From contig NZ_JAGGKV010000007.1 of the NCBI RefSeq assembly GCF_017874035.1, positions 62,001 to 126,000 on the forward strand: DNA of 64,000 nucleotides, given 5' to 3'. This DNA is from Paenibacillus aceris. GTDB taxonomy: Bacteria; Bacillota; Bacilli; Paenibacillales; NBRC-103111. This document shows positions 41,339-50,073 of this stretch, in pieces. Within the stretch, counting starts at the first letter, position 1. Every line of letters starts with the position of its first letter. The translations under genes and the position numbers were made by a program. Under the pieces are notes generated by a model. It saw only the letters and a program-made list of their open reading frames with translations. It was not told the origin of the DNA and did not search any database.

Positions 41339-42421
41339 CTATTCGCTTTTCTTGATTAAATGAATTTTATCGTCGGCTGCGGAAATCGTGACATTGCCCT
41401 GGAATCTGGTTAATCCGATGTCATAAGCATCGACAATCCATTCTTTCATATTATCATCCAGAATGAAATACCGCTCTTTCTCACCTAGGAACATCGATGA
41501 TTTCACGAAGCCGCTAACGAGGAAGGTTCCTGCCTCCGGCGCATTGATCCGCATCGATTCTGGGCGAATGCTGAGCAGCACCTTATCCCCAGGTGTCACG
41601 GCTTCATGTGTCGTAACGCTGGCTGTGCGGCCGCTCGTGCCGTAATCCACTTTGGCCTTGCCATTCGCTACCTCGCGGACAATGGCATCTACGAAATTGG
41701 TCGTACCGATAAAGTCGGCGACATAAGGCGTGCGAGGCTTGTAGTAGATCTCATGCGGCGTGCCATATTGGTCAATTGCGCCTTTATTAAAAACAACGAT
41801 GGAGTCGGACATCGACAAGGCTTCGAGCTGGTCATGAGTAACGTAGATGACCGTAAGACCAAGCTCTTGCTGAATGCTTCGCAGTTCCACGCGGACTTCC
41901 TCACGCAGCTTCGCATCCAAATTACTGAGCGGCTCATCCAGCAGGATAATCGGCGAGTTCATAACTAGAGCGCGAGCCATCGCCACCCGCTGCTGCTGCC
42001 CCCCGGACATCTCGTGCGGGTAGCGCTCCTCTAAACCGGTTAGTTTCACCTTGGCCATAGCGGTTTTTACGCGTTCTTGCACCTCCGCTTCGGGGCGCTT
42101 CTGAATGTCCAGCCCGTATGCAACATTATCGAACACGGTCATGTGCGGGAACAAAGCGTACTCTTGGAATACCATCGGCGTTCCGCGTTTGTACGGAGGC
42201 AGATCGTTGACGAGCTGGCCATCGATTTTAATTTCGCCTTCATCGATCGTATAAAATCCTGCAATGGAGCGCAGCAGTGTCGTTTTTCCGCATCCGCTCG
42301 GTCCGAGGAACGTAATGAATTTACCGCGTTCGATTTGCAAATCAATCTGTTTGAGAACGTGATTACTGCCGAACACTTTACTGACATTTTTTAGATCCAA
42401 CAAAACTTGTGAACTCATCAT
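41339..42421 (-). CDS. ABC importer ATPase, FbpC/PotA-like
   Basis: Encodes about 360 residues. Walker A is GPSGCGKTT, the signature is [15 protein letters not shown] and Walker B is IILLDEPLSNLDA. The C-terminal third (about 240-355) is an OB-fold/TOBE regulatory domain, as in iron and polyamine importers. GTG 42424, ATG 42421 and ATG 42418 are in frame; ATG 42421 is chosen because AAGGAG lies six bases ahead. It is preceded by the fused permease gene and followed by the second binding protein. Function follows from the transporter type: import of ferric iron, phosphonate or sugar phosphate. Confidence 0.9.
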   Translation of the reverse strand: MMSSQVLLDLKNVSKVFGSNHVLKQIDLQIERGKFITFLGPSGCGKTTLLRSIAGFYTIDEGEIKIDGQLVNDLPPYKRGTPMVFQEYALFPHMTVFDNVAYGLDIQKRPEAEVQERVKTAMAKVKLTGLEERYPHEMSGGQQQRVAMARALVMNSPIILLDEPLSNLDAKLREEVRVELRSIQQELGLTVIYVTHDQLEALSMSDSIVVFNKGAIDQYGTPHEIYYKPRTPYVADFIGTTNFVDAIVREVANGKAKVDYGTSGRTASVTTHEAVTPGDKVLLSIRPESMRINAPEAGTFLVSGFVKSSMFLGEKERYFILDDNMKEWIVDAYDIGLTRFQGNVTISAADDKIHLIKKSE

Positions 42422-42435
42422 CACTCACTCCTTGT

Positions 42436-44124
42436 TTAGAAATCAAATATTTTAACCTTCGAGCGGAAAATGAGCTTCATCACACCGAGCGTAGCAAGCG
42501 TTGTTCCCATCAAACCGACGGCAACAGCGGCAGCCCAGTAGTAGGTTCCAGTCTCTGCATAGTTGAAGATCGAGACGGCGGCGACGACCCATTTGGGCGT
42601 AATCAGAAAGACGATCGTGCTCAAGGTGTTCATGTTTTTCATAAATGCATAGACGAAGTTGGCGACAATGGTCTTTTGCAGCATCGGGAATACAATGGTC
42701 GTCAGCGTGCGGCGGCTGTCCGCGCCAAGATTCGTTGCGGCTTCCTCGATAGATTTGTCCACCTGCTTGAAGGAAGCGGTGAGTCCCCTGTACCCGACAG
42801 GCATCTGTTTAAGCAGCATCGCCACGATAATCAAGACAGCGGAGCCTTGCAGCATAATCGGTCCGTTGCTGAAAGCGACGATCAAAGCCAGACCCACAAA
42901 GGTGCCTGGAAGGGCGATTGGCAGGACGGCGGTGAAATCGAGCAATTTTTTGCCTGGAAAAGGCTTGCGTACTACCACATAAGCCAGCACGAGGGCGAAG
43001 CCGACGGCTAGAAGAGATGCGATGAGCGACAGCACCAAGCTGTTGAGAACAGCGGGGCTGGATGGGTTGAATACCATTTTAGTAATATGACTCAGTGTAA
43101 AAGTGTTGTCTCGCCCGAAGTTCTTCGTGAACGCGAACAAGATGGTGATAGCGAACATCGACAGGATGAAGAGCGCCATGATGCTGTTAAAAATAAACAG
43201 AAGGATGTCCGTCTTACGGGACGTCTTCACGCGATTCAGGCCGGAAACGGGCTTTCCGGTTATCGTGGAATAGGAGCCCTTGGACAGCAGTTTGCTTTGA
43301 ATGACGAAAACCAAAAGGGCAGGAATAACGAGAATGATGCCCATCACGGAAGCGAGACCAGGCTCGTTATTAATGATTTCACCGTAGATTTCAACGGCCA
43401 GAAGGGAATAATTGCCCCCGATCAGCTTCGGATTTCCGAAATCGGCAAAGCAGTTGATAGCCACGAGCAGGAAGGCGTTGATAACACCTGGAAGCGCTAG
43501 TTTGAACGTGATGGTGCGGAACAGCTTGAAACCGCGTGCCCCGAGGTTCTGGGCGGCGATTTCCAGGTTTGGCGATATGGAGCGTAGTACGCCAGTAATA
43601 GTCATGTAGGCAAGCGGGAAATACGAGATCGTTTGAACGATCCAGAGACCCGGCAAGCCGTATAAGTCGAGCTCAACGTTAAACCATGCTTTGAGCGTTT
43701 GCGACACCATGCCGCCTCGGCCGAACAACAGCAAGAAGGCGAGACCGGTCATAACAGACGGCGCGAGAATGGGGAGAAAGGCGATAAAGCGGAAGAACTT
43801 TTTCCCCACAATGTTGCTGTAATGAATCGAATAAGCGTAAATAAAGCCGCAAACCGTTGCCGTTAATGCGGAGAGGGAGGAACTGACGACCGTGTTCAGC
43901 AGGGCGGTGCCATAGCGGCTTTTACTGAAGAATGTCGTCCAATCCGTCGCTCCCGGCAGGGCAACAACGTAAATAAGCGGATAAATAACGAAGAGACAGA
44001 GAACAGCGAAACTGATGAGTACGAGAACCAGCGAGGAGGGATCTTTCACCAGCTTGCTGACCGAGGTGCCCATGCCTTTTTTTTCTATGATCATAAGGGG
44101 CTCACGACCGCCTTCCACATTCAT
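42436..44124 (-). CDS. ABC importer permease, fused two-domain FbpB-like protein
   Basis: Encodes up to 562 residues with about 12 membrane helices in two homologous halves. Each half has an EAA coupling loop: EIAAQNLGARGFKLFRTITFKLALPG in the first, EEAATNLGADSRRTLTTIVFPML in the second. A single chain that serves both permease positions is typical of FbpB and related ferric or phosphonate importers. The ATG at 44124 has no clear ribosome binding site; ATG 44094 is an alternative. A strong stem-loop lies between the binding-protein gene upstream and this gene. The ATPase gene follows after 14 bases. Confidence 0.9.
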   Translation of the reverse strand: MNVEGGREPLMIIEKKGMGTSVSKLVKDPSSLVLVLISFAVLCLFVIYPLIYVVALPGATDWTTFFSKSRYGTALLNTVVSSSLSALTATVCGFIYAYSIHYSNIVGKKFFRFIAFLPILAPSVMTGLAFLLLFGRGGMVSQTLKAWFNVELDLYGLPGLWIVQTISYFPLAYMTITGVLRSISPNLEIAAQNLGARGFKLFRTITFKLALPGVINAFLLVAINCFADFGNPKLIGGNYSLLAVEIYGEIINNEPGLASVMGIILVIPALLVFVIQSKLLSKGSYSTITGKPVSGLNRVKTSRKTDILLFIFNSIMALFILSMFAITILFAFTKNFGRDNTFTLSHITKMVFNPSSPAVLNSLVLSLIASLLAVGFALVLAYVVVRKPFPGKKLLDFTAVLPIALPGTFVGLALIVAFSNGPIMLQGSAVLIIVAMLLKQMPVGYRGLTASFKQVDKSIEEAATNLGADSRRTLTTIVFPMLQKTIVANFVYAFMKNMNTLSTIVFLITPKWVVAAVSIFNYAETGTYYWAAAVAVGLMGTTLATLGVMKLIFRSKVKIFDF

Positions 44125-44133
44125 TGTTTAGGC

Positions 44134-44170
44134 GGGCATTGGTCCGTAGCGCCTACGGACTCCAATGCCC
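44134..44170. promoter_or_regulatory. Intercistronic stem-loop after the first binding-protein gene
   Basis: GGGCATTGG-TCCGTAG and CTACGGA-CTCCAATGCCC form a stem of about 16 bp around CGC. There is no T-run on the minus strand. Such stems after binding-protein genes of ABC operons protect that part of the messenger and raise its yield over the permease. Confidence 0.65.
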
Positions 44171-44183
44171 TGGGAACGCTTTC

Positions 44184-45218
44184 TTATTTGAGGTTCTTGA
44201 GCGCGTCCTGCAGCTCTTTGCGCTGCTCGGCAGCTTTCCATAAGCTGTAGCTTGTATTGTATTTGGTTGTTTTGATGTCGATACCGCCTTTAGGGATCGG
44301 TACGGTAGGCTTCACGGAGCTTGCGAAAGCTGATTCGGTGTAAAGAAGTCCCGGTTCATTCGTTAGCATGAAATCCATGAGTTTCTTGGCGCCTTCGGTG
44401 TTTGCGCCGCCTTTGACAATAGCCAGTCCGCCAACCTCATAACCTGCGGCTTCCGGAACGATGGAAATAATCGGGCTGCCCTGATTTTTCATTTTCAGCT
44501 GGTCACCCAGGAAGGTGATGCCGATCGTGTATTCGCCTTTGGCCGCTTTTTGAATCGGCTCGATACCGGACTTCGGTCTTTCTTTCAGGTTGGGCAGCAG
44601 CTTTGCCACATAGTCCAGCATTTTGTCTTTGCCCCATACTTGCGCAAGGGAGGCAACGGCTGTGTAAGCGGTACCGGAAGTTGCCGGATCGGACATGCCG
44701 ATTTCGCCTTTGAATTTAGGATCGAGCAGCTCTTGGAACGTCTGCGGATAAGGGGCTGTAGCGTATTTCTCTTTCCAACGCTGCTCGTTGATGCCAATAG
44801 CAATTGGATTCAGGTAAAAACCAGTCCAAGCACCATCTTTATCTTTCATATTGTCTGGAATATCTTTGGCGTTCGGAGAAATGTAACTCTCAAGTGCGCC
44901 TGCTTTTTTCAATACCTCATGCGAATCTGCCGGACCGCCCATCAGGAAGTCAGCCTGCGGTTTACCCATCTCATTTTGGACACGCGTCACGGCTTCACCG
45001 CTCGGCAAGCGAAGAACATCGTAGTCGATCCCTGTCTCTGCCTTGAATTTATCCAGGATCTTACGCGCTTCTTCTTCTTGGAAAATGGAATACACGGTAA
45101 TTTTGCCTTTCGCTTTCCCGCCGAATACACCGGACTTGTACAGGAAGAATCCTGCTACAAGCACAACAACAATAACGGATAAGATCATGACGGAACTGTT
45201 ACTTTTCTTTCTAGCCAT
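44184..45218 (-). CDS. Extracellular solute-binding protein, first copy
   Basis: Encodes about 344 residues with an N-terminal membrane helix (about 10-28) and no lipobox. The fold is the same AfuA/FbpA-like binding protein as its paralogue: KITVYSIFQEEEARKILDKFKAET, RLPSGEAVTRVQNEMGKPQADFLMGGPADSHEVL, SDPATSGTAYTAVASLAQ. Start taken at ATG 45218; ATG 45230 lies directly on the GAGGGG. It is fourth in the operon after two regulatory genes and a membrane protein. The ligand could be ferric iron, a phosphonate or a sugar phosphate. A two-component pair in the same transcript suggests that the importer answers to outside ligand or to a limiting nutrient. Confidence 0.87.
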   Translation of the reverse strand: MARKKSNSSVMILSVIVVVLVAGFFLYKSGVFGGKAKGKITVYSIFQEEEARKILDKFKAETGIDYDVLRLPSGEAVTRVQNEMGKPQADFLMGGPADSHEVLKKAGALESYISPNAKDIPDNMKDKDGAWTGFYLNPIAIGINEQRWKEKYATAPYPQTFQELLDPKFKGEIGMSDPATSGTAYTAVASLAQVWGKDKMLDYVAKLLPNLKERPKSGIEPIQKAAKGEYTIGITFLGDQLKMKNQGSPIISIVPEAAGYEVGGLAIVKGGANTEGAKKLMDFMLTNEPGLLYTESAFASSVKPTVPIPKGGIDIKTTKYNTSYSLWKAAEQRKELQDALKNLK

Positions 45219-45242
45219 TTCATCAACCATCCCCTCGATAGG

Positions 45243-46028
45243 TTAGGAGGCATCACTTAACTTGAAATAGGCTTTATGGTTGGTTTCATCCAGCAAATCG
45301 AACACGATGAAGTAAGCGTTGTCATAGAGATCGATATGCAGCCAATGCTTCCCACTCGCGGCTTCGTCCTTTAACTGCACAACATAATGAGCGCTCGGGC
45401 GCTCCGCCATGAAGTCAAAATGGCTGAAATCGATCAGCCGGACTGCCGTTCGCATCTGTGCCGTCAGCGCTGTCCGATCCTTTCCCGATAACGCGGTAAG
45501 AACGCCGTCCTGCAAGCGGGATACCTGATGAATCGGGTTAGCAATCACGTTGCCGACAGTTTCTGCGGTGAGCGTTTTGTCGATCAGCATATTTTGCAAT
45601 TTGCGGATCTCCGCGCTGATATCCAGCGAATTCACCATGTCGCTTCCGAAGCGGAAGCCGCTGGTCCCGATTTGGAAGGGCACGTCCTCCTGATCCAAGT
45701 AGGCCATTGAGCCTGTCAAGAGCAGCCGTGAAGCGTTTGCACGATTGGGCTGACCGCCTCCGTTCAATAAACGGGTGAACGATGCTTTCCACGCGATCAG
45801 CTCTTTGGGATCATCAATCGAAATGGTGCCGATGCCCGGGTACGTGACGTTCATGCTCATTGGAACGCCGTCGAACATGTCGCGGCTGTTCGGATCCTTC
45901 GGAACGGTGCGTACTTCATCGACACCGATTCGGAAAATATAAGCAAAAATGCCGATCAACGTGCAACCGATCAAAATTTGCAATAAGATGAGACGCAACC
46001 ATGAAAGCCCTTTCTTCTCCTCTTGCAT
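45243..46028 (-). CDS. Membrane-anchored protein of the regulatory operon, function unknown
   Basis: Encodes 261 residues with one N-terminal helix (about 10-30, LRLILLQILIGCTLIGIFAYIF) and a soluble domain presumably outside. That domain has an alpha/beta look (FDGVPMSMNVTYPGIGTISIDDPKELIAWKASFTRLL, HWLHIDLYDNAYFIVFDLL). No catalytic motif is recognised. AAAGGAGAG lies nine bases before the ATG. The gene sits between the kinase and the first binding protein, with gaps of 43 and 24 bases, so it may assist ligand sensing or tune the kinase, as accessory membrane proteins do in similar operons. That is inference from position only. Confidence 0.75.
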   Translation of the reverse strand: MQEEKKGLSWLRLILLQILIGCTLIGIFAYIFRIGVDEVRTVPKDPNSRDMFDGVPMSMNVTYPGIGTISIDDPKELIAWKASFTRLLNGGGQPNRANASRLLLTGSMAYLDQEDVPFQIGTSGFRFGSDMVNSLDISAEIRKLQNMLIDKTLTAETVGNVIANPIHQVSRLQDGVLTALSGKDRTALTAQMRTAVRLIDFSHFDFMAERPSAHYVVQLKDEAASGKHWLHIDLYDNAYFIVFDLLDETNHKAYFKLSDAS

Positions 46029-46071
46029 GTAGATTACTCTCCTTTTATCTCAGAAAAATCATCGATTTGTA

Positions 46072-47508
46072 TCAATTTTGTAACAGACCTTGTGCGTGGA
46101 GAGGCTCCATCTGGAAGCTCAAAATGACTTCCGTACCACTTCCCTCGCGGCTGTGAACCGTGATATCGCCGCCCTGCAGTTCCATCAACTGTTTGCAGAG
46201 CAGCAACCCAAGCCCGTGCGAATGAGCCGATACGGGACGATCCGCTTTCTGTCCGGAGGGAAGGAACAGCGTGCTTGCTTCCTCTTCACCCATGCCTTTG
46301 CCGTTATCGGTAATGCGTACAAGACAGTGATATTCCTGCTGCTCCAGCCGTACGTTCAGGTGCGTGCACTCGCTGTGCTTGATCGCATTTTCGATGATGT
46401 TGAACAAGACCTGCTGTGTTCGTTTGGGATCCATGTACACCTCACACGGCTCCACTTGTACAGCAGTCGAAATTGTAGATTTATGCAACGTAGGCTCCAG
46501 AATGCGCAGGCTATCCGTCAGGATCGCTGCCAAATCTGCCTGCTCGACCTGCACCCGCCAAGCCTCATCGCCTTTGAGGGACGATTGCAGCAGCTCTTCA
46601 ACCATTTGCAGCAGTCGTGTGCTTTCTTTGCGGATGTAAACATTGCATGTTCGAATATCATCGATGTGCTCCATTTTATCAATCAGATCGGAGAAGCCGA
46701 TGATGGACGTTAGTGGAGTTTTAAGCTCATGGGTCACATTGTCGTAAAATTTTTTTTGCTTGCTCTGCTCAAAATGGAGCAGCTCGATATGCTCTTGCAA
46801 CGCCTCAGACATTTGATTGAAGTCATCGGCTAACTCCCGTACTTCATCTTGGCTGCGAACCGTGATTTTCCTGCTGAAATCCCCGACGGTCACCTGTTTC
46901 AAGGCTTGTTGGAGAGCATGCAGCGGCTGCATGATGAAAAAAGAGAACGAGTAACTTGCAAGCAGGGCAACCAGCAAGCAGCCGAGAGCGACGCCAATAA
47001 ACCAAGTCCGCATGGCGGAAAGGGTTTCCTCATGTTTATTCAGATCGAGCAAATAGCGGAATCCGCCTACAATCTTGCCTTCGTAGAGAAAGGGAGAGGC
47101 GTAAATGAGGATTTTGCTGCTTTCGCCTTCCGTAATAACGGTTGCGGTTTGCCCCGCAAGCGCAGCGTCGATATCGCTCCTCTTCACCAAATCTTCTTTG
47201 TTCCCGCTGTCTCCGATTATCGTGCCTTCCGGGTCAAACAGCTGCACTTGGAAGTTGCTGTTGGCGGCAAGATGAGAGGCGATAAGCGGGGCGTATGTCC
47301 CGGAAAAAAGCTGTTCGATGCTGATTTTCTTATCGTTCACAATTTTTAGCGCCTCGATGCGGTGCAAGTCGTAATATTGGCTCAGCGTCTGAGTATCCCG
47401 CTCAATCATACTCTTGCTCAGCGTATAGTTAACGACGACGTACATCGCGGCTAGCAGCATGATGATCGTTATCGTGTGCTGAATGAACAGCTTATTGCGC
47501 AGCTTCAT
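46072..47508 (-). CDS. Sensor histidine kinase, HAMP-HisKA type
   Basis: Encodes 478 residues. A helix at about 9-29 and one at 166-190 flank an extracellular Cache-like domain (FQVQLFDPEGTIIGDSGNKEDLVKRSDIDAALAGQTATVI). A HAMP linker (190-245), the HisKA domain with H260 (NVTHELKTPLTSIIG) and an ATPase domain (NIIENAIKHS, ITDNGKGMG, HGLGLLLCK) follow. ATG 47508 follows GGAGG formed by the end of the regulator gene; the gap is three bases, so the pair is coupled. The kinase should sense a solute outside and drive the regulator in front of it. Confidence 0.92.
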   Translation of the reverse strand: MKLRNKLFIQHTITIIMLLAAMYVVVNYTLSKSMIERDTQTLSQYYDLHRIEALKIVNDKKISIEQLFSGTYAPLIASHLAANSNFQVQLFDPEGTIIGDSGNKEDLVKRSDIDAALAGQTATVITEGESSKILIYASPFLYEGKIVGGFRYLLDLNKHEETLSAMRTWFIGVALGCLLVALLASYSFSFFIMQPLHALQQALKQVTVGDFSRKITVRSQDEVRELADDFNQMSEALQEHIELLHFEQSKQKKFYDNVTHELKTPLTSIIGFSDLIDKMEHIDDIRTCNVYIRKESTRLLQMVEELLQSSLKGDEAWRVQVEQADLAAILTDSLRILEPTLHKSTISTAVQVEPCEVYMDPKRTQQVLFNIIENAIKHSECTHLNVRLEQQEYHCLVRITDNGKGMGEEEASTLFLPSGQKADRPVSAHSHGLGLLLCKQLMELQGGDITVHSREGSGTEVILSFQMEPLHAQGLLQN

Positions 47509-47511
47509 GGC

Positions 47512-48186
47512 TTAAACCTCCAGCTTGTAGCCCATCCCGTGAACCGTGGCCAGCACATGATCGTGGGGTTTGATTTTTTCGCGGAGCCGATTCACCATCA
47601 TATCGACGGAACGCGTCTGTCCGTAGTACTCGAATCCCCACACCTGATCCAAAATGTGCTCCCGCGTGAACACCTTTTTCGGATTTTTGCACAGCAGCCA
47701 GAGGAAATCGAACTCCTTGCTGGTCGTTTTAACCAGTTGTCCTGCCACTTTCAAAGATCGCTCGTTGCGATCCATTTCAATGACGCCAGCTTGAATGACT
47801 TCAACCGCATGTGCCGTTGTATCCGGCATCATTCGGCGCATAACTGCGCGAATTCGCATGATAAGCTCCCGCGTCTCGAAGGGCTTGGTCAAATAATCGT
47901 CGGCGCCTAGCTGAAAACCTAGTATTTTGTCGTTCATTTCGTTCTTCGCCGTGAGTACGATGACGGGTATTTCCTTGTAAGACTGCTGCAGCGTTTTCAA
48001 AAACTCAAAGCCAGACTGATCGGGCAGCATCAGGTCCAATAGGATTAAATCGATGGAAGCAGAAGCGAGCGCATCGAGACCGGAGGCGATGGTGCCCGCA
48101 ACCATAGGGTGAAAGCCCTCAACTTCCAGGCTTAATTTGAGCAGCATTTGGATGCTGGAATCGTCTTCAATAATTAGGATGTTCAT
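47512..48186 (-). CDS. OmpR/PhoB-type response regulator
   Basis: Encodes 224 residues. The receiver domain (1-115) has D8/D9, phosphoacceptor D51 (LILLDLMLPD) and KPFETREL. The winged-helix domain (about 130-222) has the PhoB pattern TTSKEFDFLWLLCKNPKKVFTREHILDQVWGFEYYGQTRSVDMMVNRLREKI. ATG 48186 is chosen because GGAAAGGAAC lies some seven bases ahead; ATG 48210 adds eight residues. It is the first gene of the minus-strand operon. Upstream inverted repeats (48248-48268 and 48303-48318) may include its own binding site. Confidence 0.93.
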   Translation of the reverse strand: MNILIIEDDSSIQMLLKLSLEVEGFHPMVAGTIASGLDALASASIDLILLDLMLPDQSGFEFLKTLQQSYKEIPVIVLTAKNEMNDKILGFQLGADDYLTKPFETRELIMRIRAVMRRMMPDTTAHAVEVIQAGVIEMDRNERSLKVAGQLVKTTSKEFDFLWLLCKNPKKVFTREHILDQVWGFEYYGQTRSVDMMVNRLREKIKPHDHVLATVHGMGYKLEV

Positions 48187-48247
48187 AGGAAAGTTCCTTT
48201 CCGGCGGCATTTTGCATAACTCATTCGTTAATGATTAGGGATCTTCC

Positions 48248-48268
48248 TTGTGTATCCATTCTACACAA
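48248..48268. promoter_or_regulatory. Inverted repeat before the OmpR-type regulator operon
   Basis: TTGTGTA-N7-TACACAA is a perfect 7-bp inverted repeat, 62 bases before the regulator start, and a further TGTGTAAA half-site follows at 48279. It is a candidate site for the regulator or a repressor. Confidence 0.5.
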
Positions 48269-48302
48269 CAGATAGGCTGTGTAAATACGACTGACTTATA
48301 TT

Positions 48303-48335
48303 GCATTTTACAAAATGCGGTTTCGACCGTATGAT
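48303..48335 (+). promoter_or_regulatory. Sigma-A promoter of the desaturase gene with palindrome at -35
   Basis: TTTACA (48307-48312), a 17-base spacer and TATGAT (48330-48335) form a good promoter 119 bases before the desaturase ATG. The -35 lies inside the palindrome GCATTTT-AC-AAAATGC (48303-48318), which is placed to act as an operator. The leader of about 110 bases has no strong structure. Confidence 0.6.
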
Positions 48336-48453
48336 GAGTGTGCGGTGTAATATTTCTTTCCGTGAGAGGGAACTTTATTTGATCTGCAACGTACTACAAC
48401 AGGTGACAACAAATCAGATCCGACACGATGTGGAGAGAAGGAGTTCTAACTGA

Positions 48454-49485
48454 ATGAAGCATGAAGATAAAGGCGGATGGCGTTCTGACATCGCACCTTA
48501 CGAAAGACCGCATATGAAGCATAGTGTCTGGCAAATTATTAATACGGTGGTTCCCTTTTTCGCACTTTGGTATTTCGCGTATTTAAGCCTTTCCGTGTCC
48601 GTCTGGCTTACGCTCGTAATTGACATTATCGCTGCCGGATTTTTGGTGCGCATTTTTATCATTTTTCACGATTGCTGTCATAAGTCTTTTTTCAAAAATA
48701 AATGGGCGAATGAAATCGTCGGTACATTGACAGGAATTCTGACATTTGTTCCTTATCATCAGTGGCGCTATACGCACTCTATTCATCATGCATCCAGCGG
48801 TAATTTGGATCGTAGAGGTGTCGGTGATATTTGGACGCTGACGGTTGATGAATATCAAGCATCATCATGGAAGAGAAGAATGACATACAGGCTGTACCGT
48901 AATCCACTGATCATGTTCATTGTTGGGCCGGTTTTTATTTTTTTGATCGATTACAGGTTTAACCGCAAGCGTGCGGGGATGAAAGAGCGCATGAATACGT
49001 ACATTACCAATGTAAGTATTGTGGGGAGTTTAGCCTTACTTTGCTGGGCAATTGGTTGGCAATCCGTTCTTCTTATTCAAGGTCCTATGTTTTTTGTTTC
49101 AGGCATGATGGGGATTTGGCTTTTCTATGTTCAGCATAATTATGAAGAGACCTATTTTGAGAATGAAGCTGAATGGGATTACGTGAAAGCCGCGATGCAT
49201 GGCAGTTCTTTTTACAAGCTGCCTAAAGTGCTGCACTGGATTACAGGTAATATTGGTTTTCACCATATTCATCACCTGAGCCCGCGGGTTCCGAACTACT
49301 ATCTGGAAAAGGTTCATAACAAAAACGCAGTGCTGCGCAATGTGCAGACCATTACACTGATCACTAGCTTAGAATCTCTTAAGTTCCGCATATGGTGCGA
49401 GGATACGAAGAAGTTCATCCGTTTCAAGGATATGAAGCCTATCAAAGCCAAGCGGAGTCTGGTCAAAACGTTAGAAATAGATTAA
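48454..49485 (+). CDS. des: Acyl-lipid fatty acid desaturase, Des-like
   Basis: Encodes 343 residues, close to B. subtilis Des (352). The three histidine boxes that bind the di-iron centre are H72DCCH76, H108SIHH112 and H270HIHH274. Four membrane helices lie at about 30-70 and 155-215. The enzyme puts a double bond (delta-5 in Bacillus) in membrane lipid acyl chains when it is cold. ATG follows AAGGAG by ten bases. The desK/desR pair that usually follows is absent here, and the neighbouring two-component genes on the other strand are not of the DesKR type. A terminator follows. Confidence 0.93.
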   Translation: MKHEDKGGWRSDIAPYERPHMKHSVWQIINTVVPFFALWYFAYLSLSVSVWLTLVIDIIAAGFLVRIFIIFHDCCHKSFFKNKWANEIVGTLTGILTFVPYHQWRYTHSIHHASSGNLDRRGVGDIWTLTVDEYQASSWKRRMTYRLYRNPLIMFIVGPVFIFLIDYRFNRKRAGMKERMNTYITNVSIVGSLALLCWAIGWQSVLLIQGPMFFVSGMMGIWLFYVQHNYEETYFENEAEWDYVKAAMHGSSFYKLPKVLHWITGNIGFHHIHHLSPRVPNYYLEKVHNKNAVLRNVQTITLITSLESLKFRIWCEDTKKFIRFKDMKPIKAKRSLVKTLEID

Positions 49486-49493
49486 ATGTTGAA

Positions 49494-49542
49494 AAGCTGG
49501 CGGTTAAAGTAGAAATTCTACTTTAGCTGTTGGCTTTTTTTG
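49494..49542 (+). terminator. Terminator of the desaturase gene
   Basis: AAAGCTGGCGGTTAAAGTAGAA pairs, with G-U pairs, with TTCTACTTTAGCTGTTGGCTT, followed by TTTTTT. Confidence 0.85.
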
Positions 49543-49689
49543 ATTTGTTTGGAGAGGGGGGAGGCTGCCGCGCGAGGGAGGAGATTGAAGTACGGGCTGA
49601 AATAAGGTGTGGAGTATGGTGAAGTAGGGATTGAAGTTGGGGATGGGAGGCACACACTCACCGCGGTGCTCTTGCCATTGCGAATCTAA

Positions 49690-49860
49690 GTTGTACTTTG
49701 TACAACATAAAGGTACTTTACACCTATCAATTGCACAAAGTGCAACCATTTTACCCCAATTAGCCCGAAAACGGCCCGTTTGGCAAAAAACGTTGTACAA
49801 AGTACAACATAGAGTAACGCTGAGGCAGAAACGCAGCCAAATCATTGTACATAGTGCAAC
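49690..49860. repeat. Dispersed repeat family B, copy 2 (four 17-bp palindromes)
   Basis: GTTGTACTTTGTACAAC (49690), ATTGCACAAAGTGCAAC (49730), GTTGTACAAAGTACAAC (49792) and ATTGTACATAGTGCAAC (49844) are spaced 40, 62 and 52 bases. The 62-52 pair matches the 63-52 spacing of copy 1 and the spacer words (CATTTTACCCCAATTAGCCC, GGCCCGTTTGGC) are similar. Confidence 0.8.
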
Positions 49861-49937
49861 ATAGCTCCGAACCGCATCCCTTCACGAGTATTCGTAATAT
49901 AGCTCCGAACCGCTTTTCCCTTCACGAGCTATCCGCA
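49861..49937. repeat. Tandem direct repeat of about 38 bases
   Basis: ATAGCTCCGAACCGC plus CCTTCACGAG occurs twice in direct order (from 49861 and from 49902), with small differences between the copies. It abuts the last palindrome of repeat B copy 2. Confidence 0.65.
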
Positions 49938-50055
49938 ACAAAGCCCTAGCGGCCTCCCCTCCCCACGAATCACATCCCTCTGTACGTTTTTGCAAACGCA
50001 CACGCGCTACTTCCCACCTAAAAAAAACACAAGTCGGTGAAAAGACATTCCATTG

Positions 50056-50073
50056 TTGCAAGCGCTTTAGCAA
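50056..50073. promoter_or_regulatory. 18-bp operator, copy 1
   Basis: TTGCAAGCGCTTTAGCAA lies 52 bases before the permease start codon. It has the LacI/CcpA-type CG core and matches the site at 52081 in the pattern TTGYAARCGCTTTWRCAA. Confidence 0.6.

Noticed and set aside
50056..50073. Classical CcpA cre site
   Set aside because: The 14-bp cre core TGWNANCGNTNWCA does not fit without inserting bases. The second copy at 52081 has the same extended 18-bp form, so a distinct LacI-family site is more likely, though CcpA is not excluded.
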